Below are positions 15,251 through 23,281 of a DNA stretch of 64,000 bases, one piece after another. The position numbers were made by a program, and so were the translations under genes. This DNA is from Mucilaginibacter empetricola (GTDB lineage: Bacteria; Bacteroidota; Bacteroidia; Sphingobacteriales; Sphingobacteriaceae). The notes beneath the pieces are model-generated. The model searched no databases and had not been told where the DNA came from. It saw only the letters and a list, made by a program, of their open reading frames with translations. Position 1 is the stretch's first letter. Every line of letters begins with the position of its first letter. Location: assembly GCF_024808665.1 (NCBI RefSeq), contig NZ_JANUBZ010000002.1, forward strand, positions 316,017-380,016, given 5' to 3'.

Positions 15251-15523
15251 TTATCTGTTCAAAAACAGGTTGAGTATTTTCTGCCGAAAACGCTTATGCC
15301 GCGGCTCACTGAATAGCTTTTGATGTACATTGTCCAACTCAGCTTTTAGCCTTTTGCGACTATATTGCTGTATAACAGTATGGGTATTTTGCTGCCATAC
15401 AATTTTTTCGGGTAAAGTATTATCTAATATCAGCATGGCATCAAAAAGAAGTGCATCAGCAGGATCTGAGGTACCAAAAAGATGATCATCGATCAGTTTG
15501 ATCTCATTCAATGAAGTCCTCAT
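15251..15523 (-). CDS. Small protein downstream of a sigma factor, possible anti-sigma factor
   Basis: The 90-residue soluble product has the helical start MRTSLNEIKLIDDHLFGTSD, a middle DALLFDAMLILDN and a very basic C-terminus (FSEPRHKRFRQKILNLF). Its start overlaps the 3' end of the sigma factor gene by 20 bases, which implies translational coupling, and clpP follows after 12 bases. The LIDDHLFGTSDPADALLFDAMLILDN region resembles the N-terminal helices of Bacteroidota anti-sigma factors, but there is no membrane helix or zinc-binding HxxxCxxC. A soluble anti-sigma role is therefore an inference from position. It might instead be an adaptor or substrate of the neighbouring ClpP. Confidence 0.7.
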   Translation of the reverse strand: MRTSLNEIKLIDDHLFGTSDPADALLFDAMLILDNTLPEKIVWQQNTHTVIQQYSRKRLKAELDNVHQKLFSEPRHKRFRQKILNLFLNR

Positions 15524-16046
15524 AAGCCAATGATTTTTCTTTAATGGTTTCTCTCACCTTTTCCATGCACTTGTATTTCTGCACCGTTGCGGAGCGAATG
15601 CCCGAATAGCCAAATAATGTAGCAATAGTTTGGGCAGGCAGGTTATCGTAATAAAAAGCTTTTAGTATTTCCATGCATTTTTCGCCGACAGTTTCCAGGT
15701 AATGCATTAATCTTGTTGATGAAGGCTGATGATCTTCAGTTTCAATAGCATCAAAAGCAGCATCCAAATCTGTTTGCAGTACGTTTTCTTTGAATTTTTT
15801 GCTCCAAAGGTGTTTGGATATCCCTAACAGGTACGCCTGTTCATTGACATGCAACGCTAACGAACCTGTAGCTAGTTTCTCGTAATAAACAATCAGGGCA
15901 TCCTGAAAAACATCTTTTGCCTCATCAAAAGAGCCGCCCATTTTGCTTACATATTTTGCCACTTTGGGGAAAGCCTTTTTATAAAGACTTATAAAAAACT
16001 GTTCCCTTTGTGCGGGTGTGCTGCCAAAATTATTTTGCTGTGCCAT
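15504..16046 (-). CDS. RNA polymerase sigma factor, ECF-like
   Basis: The 180-residue product (from the ATG at 16046; the frame opens further to a TTG) has the ECF layout. A sigma-2 region spans about residues 15-80, with FFISLYKKAFPKVAKYV and the helix DEAKDVFQDALIVYYEKL. A linker follows, then a sigma-4 region (about 105-165, ending near GYSGIRSATVQKYKCMEKVR) as the DNA-binding helix-turn-helix for -35 recognition. It would direct RNA polymerase to a small regulon. It heads a three-gene operon with a small possible anti-sigma protein and clpP, suggesting control by proteolysis or joint control of protein quality. A hairpin at 16087-16125 separates it from the upstream leftward gene. No autoregulatory promoter could be identified. 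Confidence 0.85.
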   Translation of the reverse strand: MAQQNNFGSTPAQREQFFISLYKKAFPKVAKYVSKMGGSFDEAKDVFQDALIVYYEKLATGSLALHVNEQAYLLGISKHLWSKKFKENVLQTDLDAAFDAIETEDHQPSSTRLMHYLETVGEKCMEILKAFYYDNLPAQTIATLFGYSGIRSATVQKYKCMEKVRETIKEKSLAYEDFIE

Positions 16047-16086
16047 AAATCCGCTTTTTAATAACAAGTGCAAATAATTAACAAAG

Positions 16087-16125
16087 TATCACCCTAAAAA
16101 TTGTTTTTTATTTTTTAGGGTGATA
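16087..16125 (-). terminator. Hairpin terminator between two leftward genes
   Basis: Perfect 14-bp stem TATCACCCTAAAAA / TTTTTAGGGTGATA. It lies two bases beyond the stop of the gene at 16128-16862 and ahead of the sigma factor operon. The A/T-rich base of the stem supplies U residues in either direction. Confidence 0.75.
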
Positions 16126-16127
16126 TA

Positions 16128-16862
16128 TTAATCAATGTCGTATTTATCTTTCAGGTATGAAATTAATCCTGTTGAATATCTCAACTGGTACTTAAGCATG
16201 CCTCTATATGACTTGACAATTACCGACATTAAATACGCCCGGTTATAAAACTCATTTATTTTAACCTTATCGTTAGTTATTAAAACAGGCGTGGAAGTTG
16301 GCGCGGAATCAAAACGATGTTCAACATTCAAATCAAAAATTGATCCCGAAAAGTCGATTGTTTTTTCAAATGCCCTGCTATAAAAGCCAAATTGCTCGTT
16401 CAGATACTGTAAGCTTTTTTCGTACTTGGCTATGCTATCCAACGCGCCTTTTTTGCGGATAAGCCGGTAACCGCCTGCATTGCGTAATTGGGTTAAGGTA
16501 ACATCATCATTTTTAAACTCAACCTCGTTAAACATGTAATTAGCTGTATAATAATATAACGAATCCTGAACTTTGATGTCGGCAAGTTTATCTCTTGATA
16601 TGGTTAGCAAAGTATCTATTCCACCAATTTGTTTTTTTATTGATCTTAGATTAAAGGTAAGGTTTGCGGTATCTGTTTTTAAATTTTCAATCATACCCGT
16701 TATGTATTCCTTCTCTCTGGCATTATCAGAAATATGCTCGCGTACATTTTCAGCAATATATCCCATAGTTACAGCCAGAAATATCATTAAAAACTCTAAT
16801 ACGTATTCTTTAAAATGTTTCTTTTTGCCGTGCGGTAGTTCAGGATGATGGTGTACTTCCAT
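16128..16862 (-). CDS. Membrane-anchored protein with long helical extracytoplasmic domain
   Basis: The product has 244 residues. A basic, His-rich N-terminus (MEVHHHPELPHGKKKH) precedes one membrane helix near residues 22-41 (VLEFLMIFLAVTMGYIAENV). A long, mostly helical domain follows, with ENLKTDTANLTFNLRSIKKQ, DTLLTISRDKL and LRNAGGYRLIRKKGALDSI. This architecture (HFKEYVLEFLMIFLAV, then helices with L-x-x-AG-x-RLI) is widespread in Bacteroidota membrane proteins of unknown function. I recognise the type but cannot give a reliable family number. The gene is separated from the MFS gene by 40 bases and could be the last gene of that leftward unit. A strong hairpin terminator follows it. Confidence 0.8.
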   Translation of the reverse strand: MEVHHHPELPHGKKKHFKEYVLEFLMIFLAVTMGYIAENVREHISDNAREKEYITGMIENLKTDTANLTFNLRSIKKQIGGIDTLLTISRDKLADIKVQDSLYYYTANYMFNEVEFKNDDVTLTQLRNAGGYRLIRKKGALDSIAKYEKSLQYLNEQFGFYSRAFEKTIDFSGSIFDLNVEHRFDSAPTSTPVLITNDKVKINEFYNRAYLMSVIVKSYRGMLKYQLRYSTGLISYLKDKYDID

Positions 16863-16902
16863 ATTGTTTTTTATGTTGAAAGTATAAAGTTAATATTTGA
16901 AT

Positions 16903-18282
16903 TTATTTTGCACGTAGATATTTGAAGATCAATACGCCACAGAAAATAATAGCGATGGGAGAAATAATAGCGCTCATCGTTATGGCGTGTACAATGGCCG
17001 TTGCTCCGCCGTTTGCCATTGCGCCAAAAATAGCAACGCCCATAGCGCCGGATGCCTGCCTGCTGGTATTTAACACAGCAGAGGCTGTGCCCGAAAGTTT
17101 TTTGTCGACACTTGCTAAAACACCGGTGGTCATTGCCGGTACAGCAAGGCCAATCCCCAGCGGAATAGATATAAAGGGAATAAATAGCTGCCAATACGGC
17201 GTGTTGGAGCCGGCAATTAGCAAACCTGCAAAACCTGCTGTTACCACCACTAAACCAATCAAAATTGGAACACGGATGCCATATTTGCCAATTAGTTTTC
17301 CGCTGAGCAGGTTTGAAATAATAAAGCCTGCGGTTAACGGTAAAAATGCCAAACCGGCATCTATAACCGGATAGTGCAATACGTTTTGCAGGTATAAGCT
17401 CAATATAAATACGGTACCATAATAAACATTGTTTAAAACAGTGCCCATTAGTATCAGCACATTAAAATTGGCCGATTTAAAAAGACTTAAAGGCAGGATA
17501 GGGGACTTCGCCCGTTTTTCAATACGGATAAACACCAGCAGCATAATCACACTAAATATCAAACTTCCATATATCAACGGATGTTTAATGCCGTAGTCGT
17601 GCCATTCAATTATGCCGCCAATGAGGGCAACAAGCGCCAGCATCCATATCAACTGCCCCGGTATATCAAAACCACGACCATGCTGACGCAAGCTGCCTTT
17701 CAATTTTGTGCTCAGGATTACGCCCAGCAGGCAAAGCGGCACGTTTACAAAAAAGATCATGCGCCAGGTACTAATGTGGATAAGCAGGCCGCCTAAAATT
17801 GGTCCCGCGGCAATGGAAACACCACCGGCTGCCGTCCATAAACCCACCGCACGTGCCCTTTGCATATTATCGTGCGCATAGTTTTGATTTAAGATAGATA
17901 GTGAACTCGGTATCATAATAGCCGAACCAAATCCCTGCAAAACCCTGAATAATATTAAGCTAACCGGGTTCCATGATATGCCGCACCCCATTGATGCAAT
18001 GCAGAAAACAATCATCCCTATCTGAAAGATGCGTTTAGATCCCAGCAGATCACTCATTCCACCGGCCGAAAGCATCAGCGCTGCGAAGGCAATGGTATAG
18101 GCATCTACAATCCATTGTAAGGAACTTATCCCGGTTGAAAATGATTTGGCAATTTGTGGCAACGCAATATTAACAATAGAAACATCCAGCTGCGATACCA
18201 CAAAGCCGAGGCTGGTAACACCCACTACAAAGCCAAAAGACAACGGCCCGCCCGCTGCTGATTTATTATTGGTATGTGTCAT
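16903..18282 (-). CDS. MFS multidrug exporter, DHA2 (14-helix) type
   Basis: The 459-residue inner-membrane transporter has about 14 hydrophobic segments. The first helix (FVVSQLDVSIVNIALPQIAKSF) contains the DHA2 motif LDxxIVNxALP with its membrane Asp. The loop LSAGGMSDLLGSKRIFQIG is motif A (GxLsDrxGrkr), and AAGPILGGLL is antiporter motif C. It should expel hydrophobic drugs or metabolites using the proton gradient (EmrB/QacA relatives). Five bases separate it from the upstream alpha-L-fucosidase gene, so the two are co-transcribed. Whether it exports a glycan-related compound is unknown. The predicted start is the ATG in MTHTNNKSAAGG. Confidence 0.92.
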   Translation of the reverse strand: MTHTNNKSAAGGPLSFGFVVGVTSLGFVVSQLDVSIVNIALPQIAKSFSTGISSLQWIVDAYTIAFAALMLSAGGMSDLLGSKRIFQIGMIVFCIASMGCGISWNPVSLILFRVLQGFGSAIMIPSSLSILNQNYAHDNMQRARAVGLWTAAGGVSIAAGPILGGLLIHISTWRMIFFVNVPLCLLGVILSTKLKGSLRQHGRGFDIPGQLIWMLALVALIGGIIEWHDYGIKHPLIYGSLIFSVIMLLVFIRIEKRAKSPILPLSLFKSANFNVLILMGTVLNNVYYGTVFILSLYLQNVLHYPVIDAGLAFLPLTAGFIISNLLSGKLIGKYGIRVPILIGLVVVTAGFAGLLIAGSNTPYWQLFIPFISIPLGIGLAVPAMTTGVLASVDKKLSGTASAVLNTSRQASGAMGVAIFGAMANGGATAIVHAITMSAIISPIAIIFCGVLIFKYLRAK

Positions 18283-18287
18283 TAAAA

Positions 18288-19685
18288 CTATCTTCGTTCG
18301 TCGTAGACTCCAAATTCGGCAATCGAGGCCTGGTGATCCGATTGATCTATCCAGATCCTCACTTTACTGCCCCATACCCTGTTAAACCGGTTTACTTTTA
18401 CTTTGTTATTATTTTCGCCATTAAAAAGTGGTTTCCATTCGCTGCCCGAATAATATTCAAGCCGGTATTTGCTGATGTTCGGTTTATCCTCGGCAATACT
18501 GATAGCATTAAAAGCTTTTTCGCGATCAAAGTCAATTTCATACCATGGATTTTTTACCGTTGCGTTTGATACCCACGAACTAGTAAAATCATCATCATTT
18601 GCCTGGTCCATTATATTATCATCATCACTCCAGCTGGAACTTGATGCCTGTTTTTTGGCAATATTGCTTGATATAATAGGCGCATCTAAAGCGGGTAGTT
18701 TATCAACCGGGCCTTCGTTATGCCATAATTTACCAATTTCTTTTAAAGCCGCCAATGCGTTATCATCAAATAGCCCATCCCGGTTTGGCGCCACATTTAG
18801 TATAAAATTACAGTCGACCTTGTTTAATGGGATAAGCGTTTCATTAACCAGTTTTGCGGCATCTTTAACCGGCTGATCGGGGAATGACGTTTTCCAGAAC
18901 CAGCTTTGCTGTATAGGCAGGCAGGCCAGTGCCGGCATATGGTTACTTTTAGTCGAAATTCTTTGCCCTGCACCCATTTCATAGGTTTTAATATCAGTAT
19001 AATATAAACCTTCGGCAGGGTATTTTGCGCCGTTCAGATCCATCAGCACACAATTAGGTTGCAGCTTTTTTACCAGCAGGTAAATATCCTCAAATGGAAT
19101 ATCATCATAACTTATGCGCGACCATGGTGCATCCCAGCCATCAATAATCAAGGCTGATATTTCGCCATAGTTGGTCAGCAATTCGGTAAGCTGAGCCTTT
19201 ACCATCTCAATATGCTTGCGGTTTATAGAGTTGGGGCGCAAGCGATGGTGAGTATCTAAAATAGAATAATATAACATCACCTTAAGCCCGTTGGCTCTGA
19301 ATGCATCGGTAAACTCTTTAACTACATCCCTTTTCAGCGGACTGTTCATTACGTTATAGTCGGTGGTTTTGGTATCCCAAATACAAAAACCGCTATGATG
19401 TTTGGTGGTTAAACAACCATAAGTCATGTTAGCCGATTTAGCAGCCTTGGCCCACTGATCACAATTTAGTTTTGTTGGATTAAAAATAGACGGTGAAGCA
19501 TCCGGGTCGGGCCAATCCTGGTTCATATAGGTAGGGATGTTGAAATGAATAAACATGCCAAACCTTAAATCAACAAATTGTTGCTGCAATGTTGCAAGCG
19601 GGAGTGGATTTTTTTGTGCCGATGCAGGGAGGATATACAAGCCCAGTGCAATAAAAAACAGGCAGAATGTTAATTTTTTACTCAT
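18288..19685 (-). CDS. Secreted alpha-L-fucosidase, GH29, with C-terminal F5/8-type domain
   Basis: From the ATG at 19685 the product is 465 residues. A signal peptide ends at PASAQ, then a GH29 barrel begins with FGMFIHFNIPTYMNQDW and TTKHHSGFCIWDTKTTDYNV, the fucose-binding His pair and tryptophan region. The likely nucleophile is Asp182 in LIIDGWDAPW. The C-terminal ~110 residues (AISIAEDKPNISKYRLEYYS onward to IAEFGVYDE) look like a discoidin/F5-8 carbohydrate-binding domain. The enzyme would cleave alpha-fucosyl groups from glycans in the periplasm or outside. The MFS exporter gene follows after 5 bases. TAGCTTTG lies 3 bases before the ATG, so the mRNA may be leaderless. No SusCD pair is nearby. 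Confidence 0.92.
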   Translation of the reverse strand: MSKKLTFCLFFIALGLYILPASAQKNPLPLATLQQQFVDLRFGMFIHFNIPTYMNQDWPDPDASPSIFNPTKLNCDQWAKAAKSANMTYGCLTTKHHSGFCIWDTKTTDYNVMNSPLKRDVVKEFTDAFRANGLKVMLYYSILDTHHRLRPNSINRKHIEMVKAQLTELLTNYGEISALIIDGWDAPWSRISYDDIPFEDIYLLVKKLQPNCVLMDLNGAKYPAEGLYYTDIKTYEMGAGQRISTKSNHMPALACLPIQQSWFWKTSFPDQPVKDAAKLVNETLIPLNKVDCNFILNVAPNRDGLFDDNALAALKEIGKLWHNEGPVDKLPALDAPIISSNIAKKQASSSSWSDDDNIMDQANDDDFTSSWVSNATVKNPWYEIDFDREKAFNAISIAEDKPNISKYRLEYYSGSEWKPLFNGENNNKVKVNRFNRVWGSKVRIWIDQSDHQASIAEFGVYDERR

Positions 19686-19688
19686 TTT

Positions 19689-19696
19689 CAAAGCTA
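19689..19696 (-). promoter_or_regulatory. -7 box of the GH29 gene, leaderless arrangement
   Basis: On the minus strand TAGCTTTG matches TAnnTTTG and is followed by AAA and the ATG at 19685. This favours the ATG over the TTG that opens the frame inside this box. Confidence 0.5.
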
Positions 19697-19752
19697 TTAA
19701 ATTTAGGAAAACTGTGTGTTTGTATTTGTGGTTTTTAATGTAAAAAAAATTG

Positions 19753-19917
19753 GCCTCACCCTGCCCTCTCCAACCGCGTGCCGCCGTAGCTTCAGCGGTG
19801 GCGCAGGGAGAGGGTTCCAGAAAAGAGCGAAATTAAAGTCCTCTCCTTTGGAGAGGATTATTCATATATTGTTATTTCTTTAAGGCATTCATGAGGGCTT
19901 CGCCGTTTAGGTGAGGC
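19753..19917. repeat. GCCTCACC...GGTGAGGC palindromic repeat, copy 1, carrying a mini-repeat insertion
   Basis: The ends GCCTCACC and GGTGAGGC are inverted. Inside are two hairpins: CCCTCTCC / GGGAGAGGG and CCTCTCCTTTGGAGAGG. The first is interrupted at 19772-19805 by a 34-bp mini-repeat (minus-strand reading TGCGCCACCGCTGAAGC...GGCACGCGGTT). An uninterrupted version of the same hairpin is present in the copy at 40498-40582. About 50 bp of unrelated AT-rich DNA lies near the right end. Confidence 0.75.
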
Positions 19918-20045
19918 TAAAGACTAACCAACCATTTCACCGACAAAATACTCTCCTTTGCCGACTTAATTTACCCTGCCGCCATATTTATCTGGTTACA
20001 GCCATTTAGCAGTATTATTTTTATAATAAAATCAATAGCAAACTC

Positions 20046-20423
20046 ATGAACAATAACGCCTCAGCCCAAACAGCCAGCCCCGACGATTATGTAAGCTCCA
20101 CCATCGTTTTTGGGGAAATGAAAAAATCCATCTACTCAAAAAACTTCAGAGGCGGATTTGTTACCAATGTTTTTGGCAGCACCCAGCTTGATTTTGGACA
20201 GGCTGATATCAACGGATCGGTTACCATAGATATTTCGCAAACCTTCGGAGAAACAATTATTAAAGTGCCTGCTGATTGGTTTGTCATTACACATCATGCA
20301 GCTATTTTTGCCGAGGTGAAAGACAAAAGAACAGATATGTTGACGGCAAACAATACCGAAAAAACTTTAGTGCTTAAAGGATATTCGGCTTTTGGGGCGG
20401 TTACTATTCTGAACTGCGCCTAA
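20046..20423 (+). CDS. LiaF-like (DUF2154-type) beta-helix protein
   Basis: The 125-residue product has no signal peptide or membrane helix. It reads as a series of short beta strands with a glycine/asparagine rhythm: FRGGFVTNVFGSTQLDFGQA, INGSVTIDISQTFGETIIKV and YSAFGAVTIL. This matches the C-terminal domain of LiaF and cell-wall-active antibiotic response proteins, in which the pattern xxVFGsxxLDLs...GDVxI is typical. In LiaF that domain is attached to membrane helices and modulates a two-component system; here it stands alone, as in many Bacteroidota. The function is uncertain. It is monocistronic, with repeats upstream and a 130-base spacer to lysC downstream. Confidence 0.7.
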   Translation: MNNNASAQTASPDDYVSSTIVFGEMKKSIYSKNFRGGFVTNVFGSTQLDFGQADINGSVTIDISQTFGETIIKVPADWFVITHHAAIFAEVKDKRTDMLTANNTEKTLVLKGYSAFGAVTILNCA

Positions 20424-20556
20424 TAAACTGCTGTTTATTGCTGCTTTTCCAAATTTTATTTCGCCCTTATGGCGCTATAAGCCGTTTAAAATCCTATTTT
20501 TAGGCCCTCAAAAACAGCTGTAAATGCAGCCTTTTTTGATTTAATAAAATAAGGGA

Positions 20557-21867
20557 ATGAAAGTTTTAAAATTTGGCGGTACGTCGGTGGGCAGCCCTGA
20601 GCGGATGAAGAAACTGCTGGATATTATTGATCCTGCCGAAAGGCAGATTGTAGTACTATCTGCCGTGTCAGGTACCACAAATAACCTGGTTGAAATAGCA
20701 CAAGCTTATTTATCAGGCGATAAAAAGAAAGCAGCAACGCTGATCGCTATTTTAAAAGATAAATATCAGGTTTTTATAAAAGAACTTTTTGCAAAACCCG
20801 AGTATCTGGAGCAGGGTAAGGAAGTTATTGATTATCATTTTAACCTGTTAACCGGTTTGGCCAATGATCTTTTCACCTCCATTGAAGAAAAAGTAATTTT
20901 GGCACAGGGCGAACTTTTATCTACCACGCTTTATTATGTATATCTTAAAGAAATAGGCGTACCCTCGGTTTTATTGCCCGCGCTCGATTTTATGAAGATT
21001 GACGAGGACAATGAGCCAATAGTAGATTACCTTACCCATCACATCAAACCCCTGCTGGATAAACATTCAAACAATAATTTATTTATTACCCAGGGATATA
21101 TTTGCCGCAACAGTTTTGGCGAGATAGATAACCTGCGTCGCGGTGGGAGCGATTATACAGCTTCATTAATAGGGGCAGGAATACGCAGTGAAGAAGTGCA
21201 GATATGGACCGATATTGACGGTATGCACAACAATGATCCGCGGATTGTCAAAGGCACGAAGCCCGTTGCCCGACTTTCTTTTGACGAAGCTGCCGAGCTG
21301 GCTTATTTTGGCGCGAAAATACTGCATCCGCAAAGTGTGTTTCCGGCTCAAAAATATAAGATTCCGGTTCGCTTGTTAAACACGATGGATCCGAAAGCCG
21401 AAGGCACGCTGATAACTAATACCAGCGAGAAAGATCAGATCAAATCAATTGCTGCTAAGGATGGCATTACCGCTATAAAGATACAATCGAGCCGAATGCT
21501 ATTGGCACATGGTTTTTTGCGCCGCGTGTTTGAGGTTTTTGAGCGATATAAAACGTCAATAGATATGATTACCACGTCAGAAGTGGCTGTGTCTTTAACT
21601 ATTGATGATACAACTTACCTTACAGAAATAGTAGAAGAGCTAAATCGTCTAGGTTCCGTAGAGATTGACCAAAATCAAACCATTATTTGTGTAGTGGGCG
21701 ATTTTGGTGCCGAAAAGCACGGATACGCCGCCCGTGTACTGGAAGCAGTTAAACATATCCCCATCAGGATGATATCTTACGGTGGTAGCGATCATAACAT
21801 GTCGTTACTGGTGCAAACAACTGATAAAGTGGAGATTTTGAGAAGTTTGCATAGCCGGCTTTTTTGA
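20557..21867 (+). CDS. lysC: Aspartate kinase
   Basis: This enzyme phosphorylates aspartate, the first step towards lysine, threonine, methionine and diaminopimelate. The 436 residues comprise an amino-acid kinase domain (KFGGTSVGS at residues 5-13, GGSDYTASLIGAG and EVQIWTDIDGMHNNDPR) and two C-terminal ACT domains. The ACT region is recognised by ITAIKIQSSRMLLAHGFLRRVFEVF and the conserved TSEVAVSLTIDD, and is the usual site of lysine feedback. It is a monofunctional aspartokinase without a homoserine dehydrogenase fusion. lysA follows on the same strand, separated by 261 bases of palindromic repeats. The leader contains a weak GC-rich hairpin before TTTTTT (about 20508-20537) that might attenuate transcription; this is speculative. 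Confidence 0.95.
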   Translation: MKVLKFGGTSVGSPERMKKLLDIIDPAERQIVVLSAVSGTTNNLVEIAQAYLSGDKKKAATLIAILKDKYQVFIKELFAKPEYLEQGKEVIDYHFNLLTGLANDLFTSIEEKVILAQGELLSTTLYYVYLKEIGVPSVLLPALDFMKIDEDNEPIVDYLTHHIKPLLDKHSNNNLFITQGYICRNSFGEIDNLRRGGSDYTASLIGAGIRSEEVQIWTDIDGMHNNDPRIVKGTKPVARLSFDEAAELAYFGAKILHPQSVFPAQKYKIPVRLLNTMDPKAEGTLITNTSEKDQIKSIAAKDGITAIKIQSSRMLLAHGFLRRVFEVFERYKTSIDMITTSEVAVSLTIDDTTYLTEIVEELNRLGSVEIDQNQTIICVVGDFGAEKHGYAARVLEAVKHIPIRMISYGGSDHNMSLLVQTTDKVEILRSLHSRLF

Positions 21868-21868
21868 G

Positions 21869-21975
21869 TGCGGAAGTGCGCCACCGCTAAAGCTAAGGCG
21901 CACGCGGTCGGAATGTCGATTGCGGAATTGAAAAGTTAAATGCGTAATTCGGAAGTTCGAATGCGGAATTTTAAT
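21869..21975. repeat. GCGGAATT-word repeat with mini-repeat insertion
   Basis: The sequence is made of words such as GCGGAAGT, CGGAATGTCGATTGCGGAAT, AATTCGGAAGTTCG and ATGCGGAATTTT. It is interrupted at 21877-21908 by a 32-bp mini-repeat (TGCGCCACCGCTAAAGC...GCGCACGCGGT). The homologous repeat at 33958-34097 has the same flanks joined directly (GCGGAAGTCGGAATG at 33982-33996), giving a clear empty site. Confidence 0.7.
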
Positions 21976-21981
21976 CAATAA

Positions 21982-22077
21982 AGAGAGGGTCCTATAAAAG
22001 AGCGAAGTTAAAGTCCTCTCTTTGCGCCACCGCTAAAGCTAAGGCGGCACGCGGTTGGAGAGGATTTAGGTGAGGCC
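21982..22077. repeat. GCCTCACC palindromic repeat, copy 2 (right part), with mini-repeat insertion
   Basis: GAGAGGGTCC...GCGAAGTTAAAGTCCTCTC, then a 34-bp mini-repeat at 22023-22056, then GGAGAGGATTTAGGTGAGGC. In the copies at 19753-19917 and 40498-40582 the same second hairpin is uninterrupted. The left end of the family is absent here. This repeat separates lysC from lysA. Confidence 0.75.
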
Positions 22078-22128
22078 AATGAAGGTGCTCAACCTAATGA
22101 ACCCTGACAATAACAAAATATACAAACA

Positions 22129-23280
22129 ATGTTCAATACAAACACCATTAACCGTTTTCAGCAATTAGAAACACCGTTTTATTATTACGACTTGGATGTG
22201 CTGCGTAAAACTTTGGAGGCTTGCCGTTCGGCTGCGTCCAAATATGGTTTTCATGTGCATTATGCCATGAAGGCTAATTTTAATCCTAAGGTGCTGGATG
22301 TCATTCAGTCTTTTGGTTTTGGTGCCGATTGTGTTAGCGGTAACGAGGTGAAAGCAGCTATTGAACATGGTTTTGGTAAGGACAAAGTGGTATTTGCCGG
22401 TGTCGGGAAATCGGACAAAGAGATCAACCTGGCGCTTGATGCGGATATTTTCTGTTTTAATGTAGAGTCTGTACAGGAGCTCTATATCATTAACGATCTG
22501 GCGAAAGCCAAAAATAAAATAGCCAAGGTTGCCATCCGCATTAACCCCAATGTTGATGCCCATACGCATCATTTTATAACTACTGGGTTAGATGAAAATA
22601 AATTTGGCATCAACACATGGCAGTTGCCGGATGTAATTGCAGCGCTGAAAGAGTGTGCTAGCCTTAAATTCCTGGGCATCCATTTTCATATCGGTTCACA
22701 AATTACCGATATGGAGGTTTATAAAAACCTATGTACCCGTATTAACGAAATGCAGGATTGGTTTACCGATCACGGCTTCGAGATAAAGGTATTAAATACA
22801 GGTGGTGGCTTAGGGGTTGATTATCATAACCCTGATAATAATATTGCCGATTTTGAAAGCTACTTTAAAGTATTCAGCCAGTTTTTGAATGTTAAGCCGG
22901 GCCAGGAAGTTCATTTTGAATTGGGCCGCGCATTGGTTGCTCAAAGCGCCTCATTAATATCAAGAGTGCTGTATGTTAAAAACGGAATAAAGAAAAATTT
23001 CCTTGTGCTGGATGCTGGTATGACCGAATTGATTCGCCCTATGCTATACCAGGCCTATCACCAAATAGAAAATATAAGCCGTACGGAAAGTGAGCAAACA
23101 GTTCACTACGATGTTGTGGGCCCGATATGCGAAAGTACCGACTGCTTCCAGAAGGATGTAGAACTCCCTCAATCATACCGTGGCGATCTCCTGGCTATCC
23201 GCACCGCAGGTGCATATGGCGAGGTAATGGCTTCTGGCTATAATCTACGGGATATAGTGGGCAGCGTTTATTCGGAATAA
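22129..23280 (+). CDS. lysA: Diaminopimelate decarboxylase
   Basis: This PLP enzyme makes L-lysine from meso-diaminopimelate, the last step of the pathway begun by aspartate kinase upstream. The 383 residues show the fold type III features: Lys48 in HYAMKANFNP as the PLP Schiff-base lysine, FHIGSQI, the phosphate-binding NTGGGLGVDY, ELGRALVAQ, and CESTDCF with the active-site cysteine of the partner subunit. AGAYGEVMASGYN closes the domain. It lies 261 bases after lysC on the same strand, with a repeat cluster between them, so co-transcription is possible but not certain. The 3' end is one base from the convergent lipoprotein gene, with no visible terminator. Confidence 0.95.
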   Translation: MFNTNTINRFQQLETPFYYYDLDVLRKTLEACRSAASKYGFHVHYAMKANFNPKVLDVIQSFGFGADCVSGNEVKAAIEHGFGKDKVVFAGVGKSDKEINLALDADIFCFNVESVQELYIINDLAKAKNKIAKVAIRINPNVDAHTHHFITTGLDENKFGINTWQLPDVIAALKECASLKFLGIHFHIGSQITDMEVYKNLCTRINEMQDWFTDHGFEIKVLNTGGGLGVDYHNPDNNIADFESYFKVFSQFLNVKPGQEVHFELGRALVAQSASLISRVLYVKNGIKKNFLVLDAGMTELIRPMLYQAYHQIENISRTESEQTVHYDVVGPICESTDCFQKDVELPQSYRGDLLAIRTAGAYGEVMASGYNLRDIVGSVYSE

Positions 23281-23281
23281 G

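Noticed and set aside
16922..17374. 150-codon rightward frame opposite the MFS gene
   Set aside because: Shadow of the MFS coding sequence, with the typical antisense composition.
21868..22128. Possible lysine riboswitch before lysA
   Set aside because: The spacer is explained by two interspersed repeat families with mini-repeat insertions; no L-box architecture is visible.
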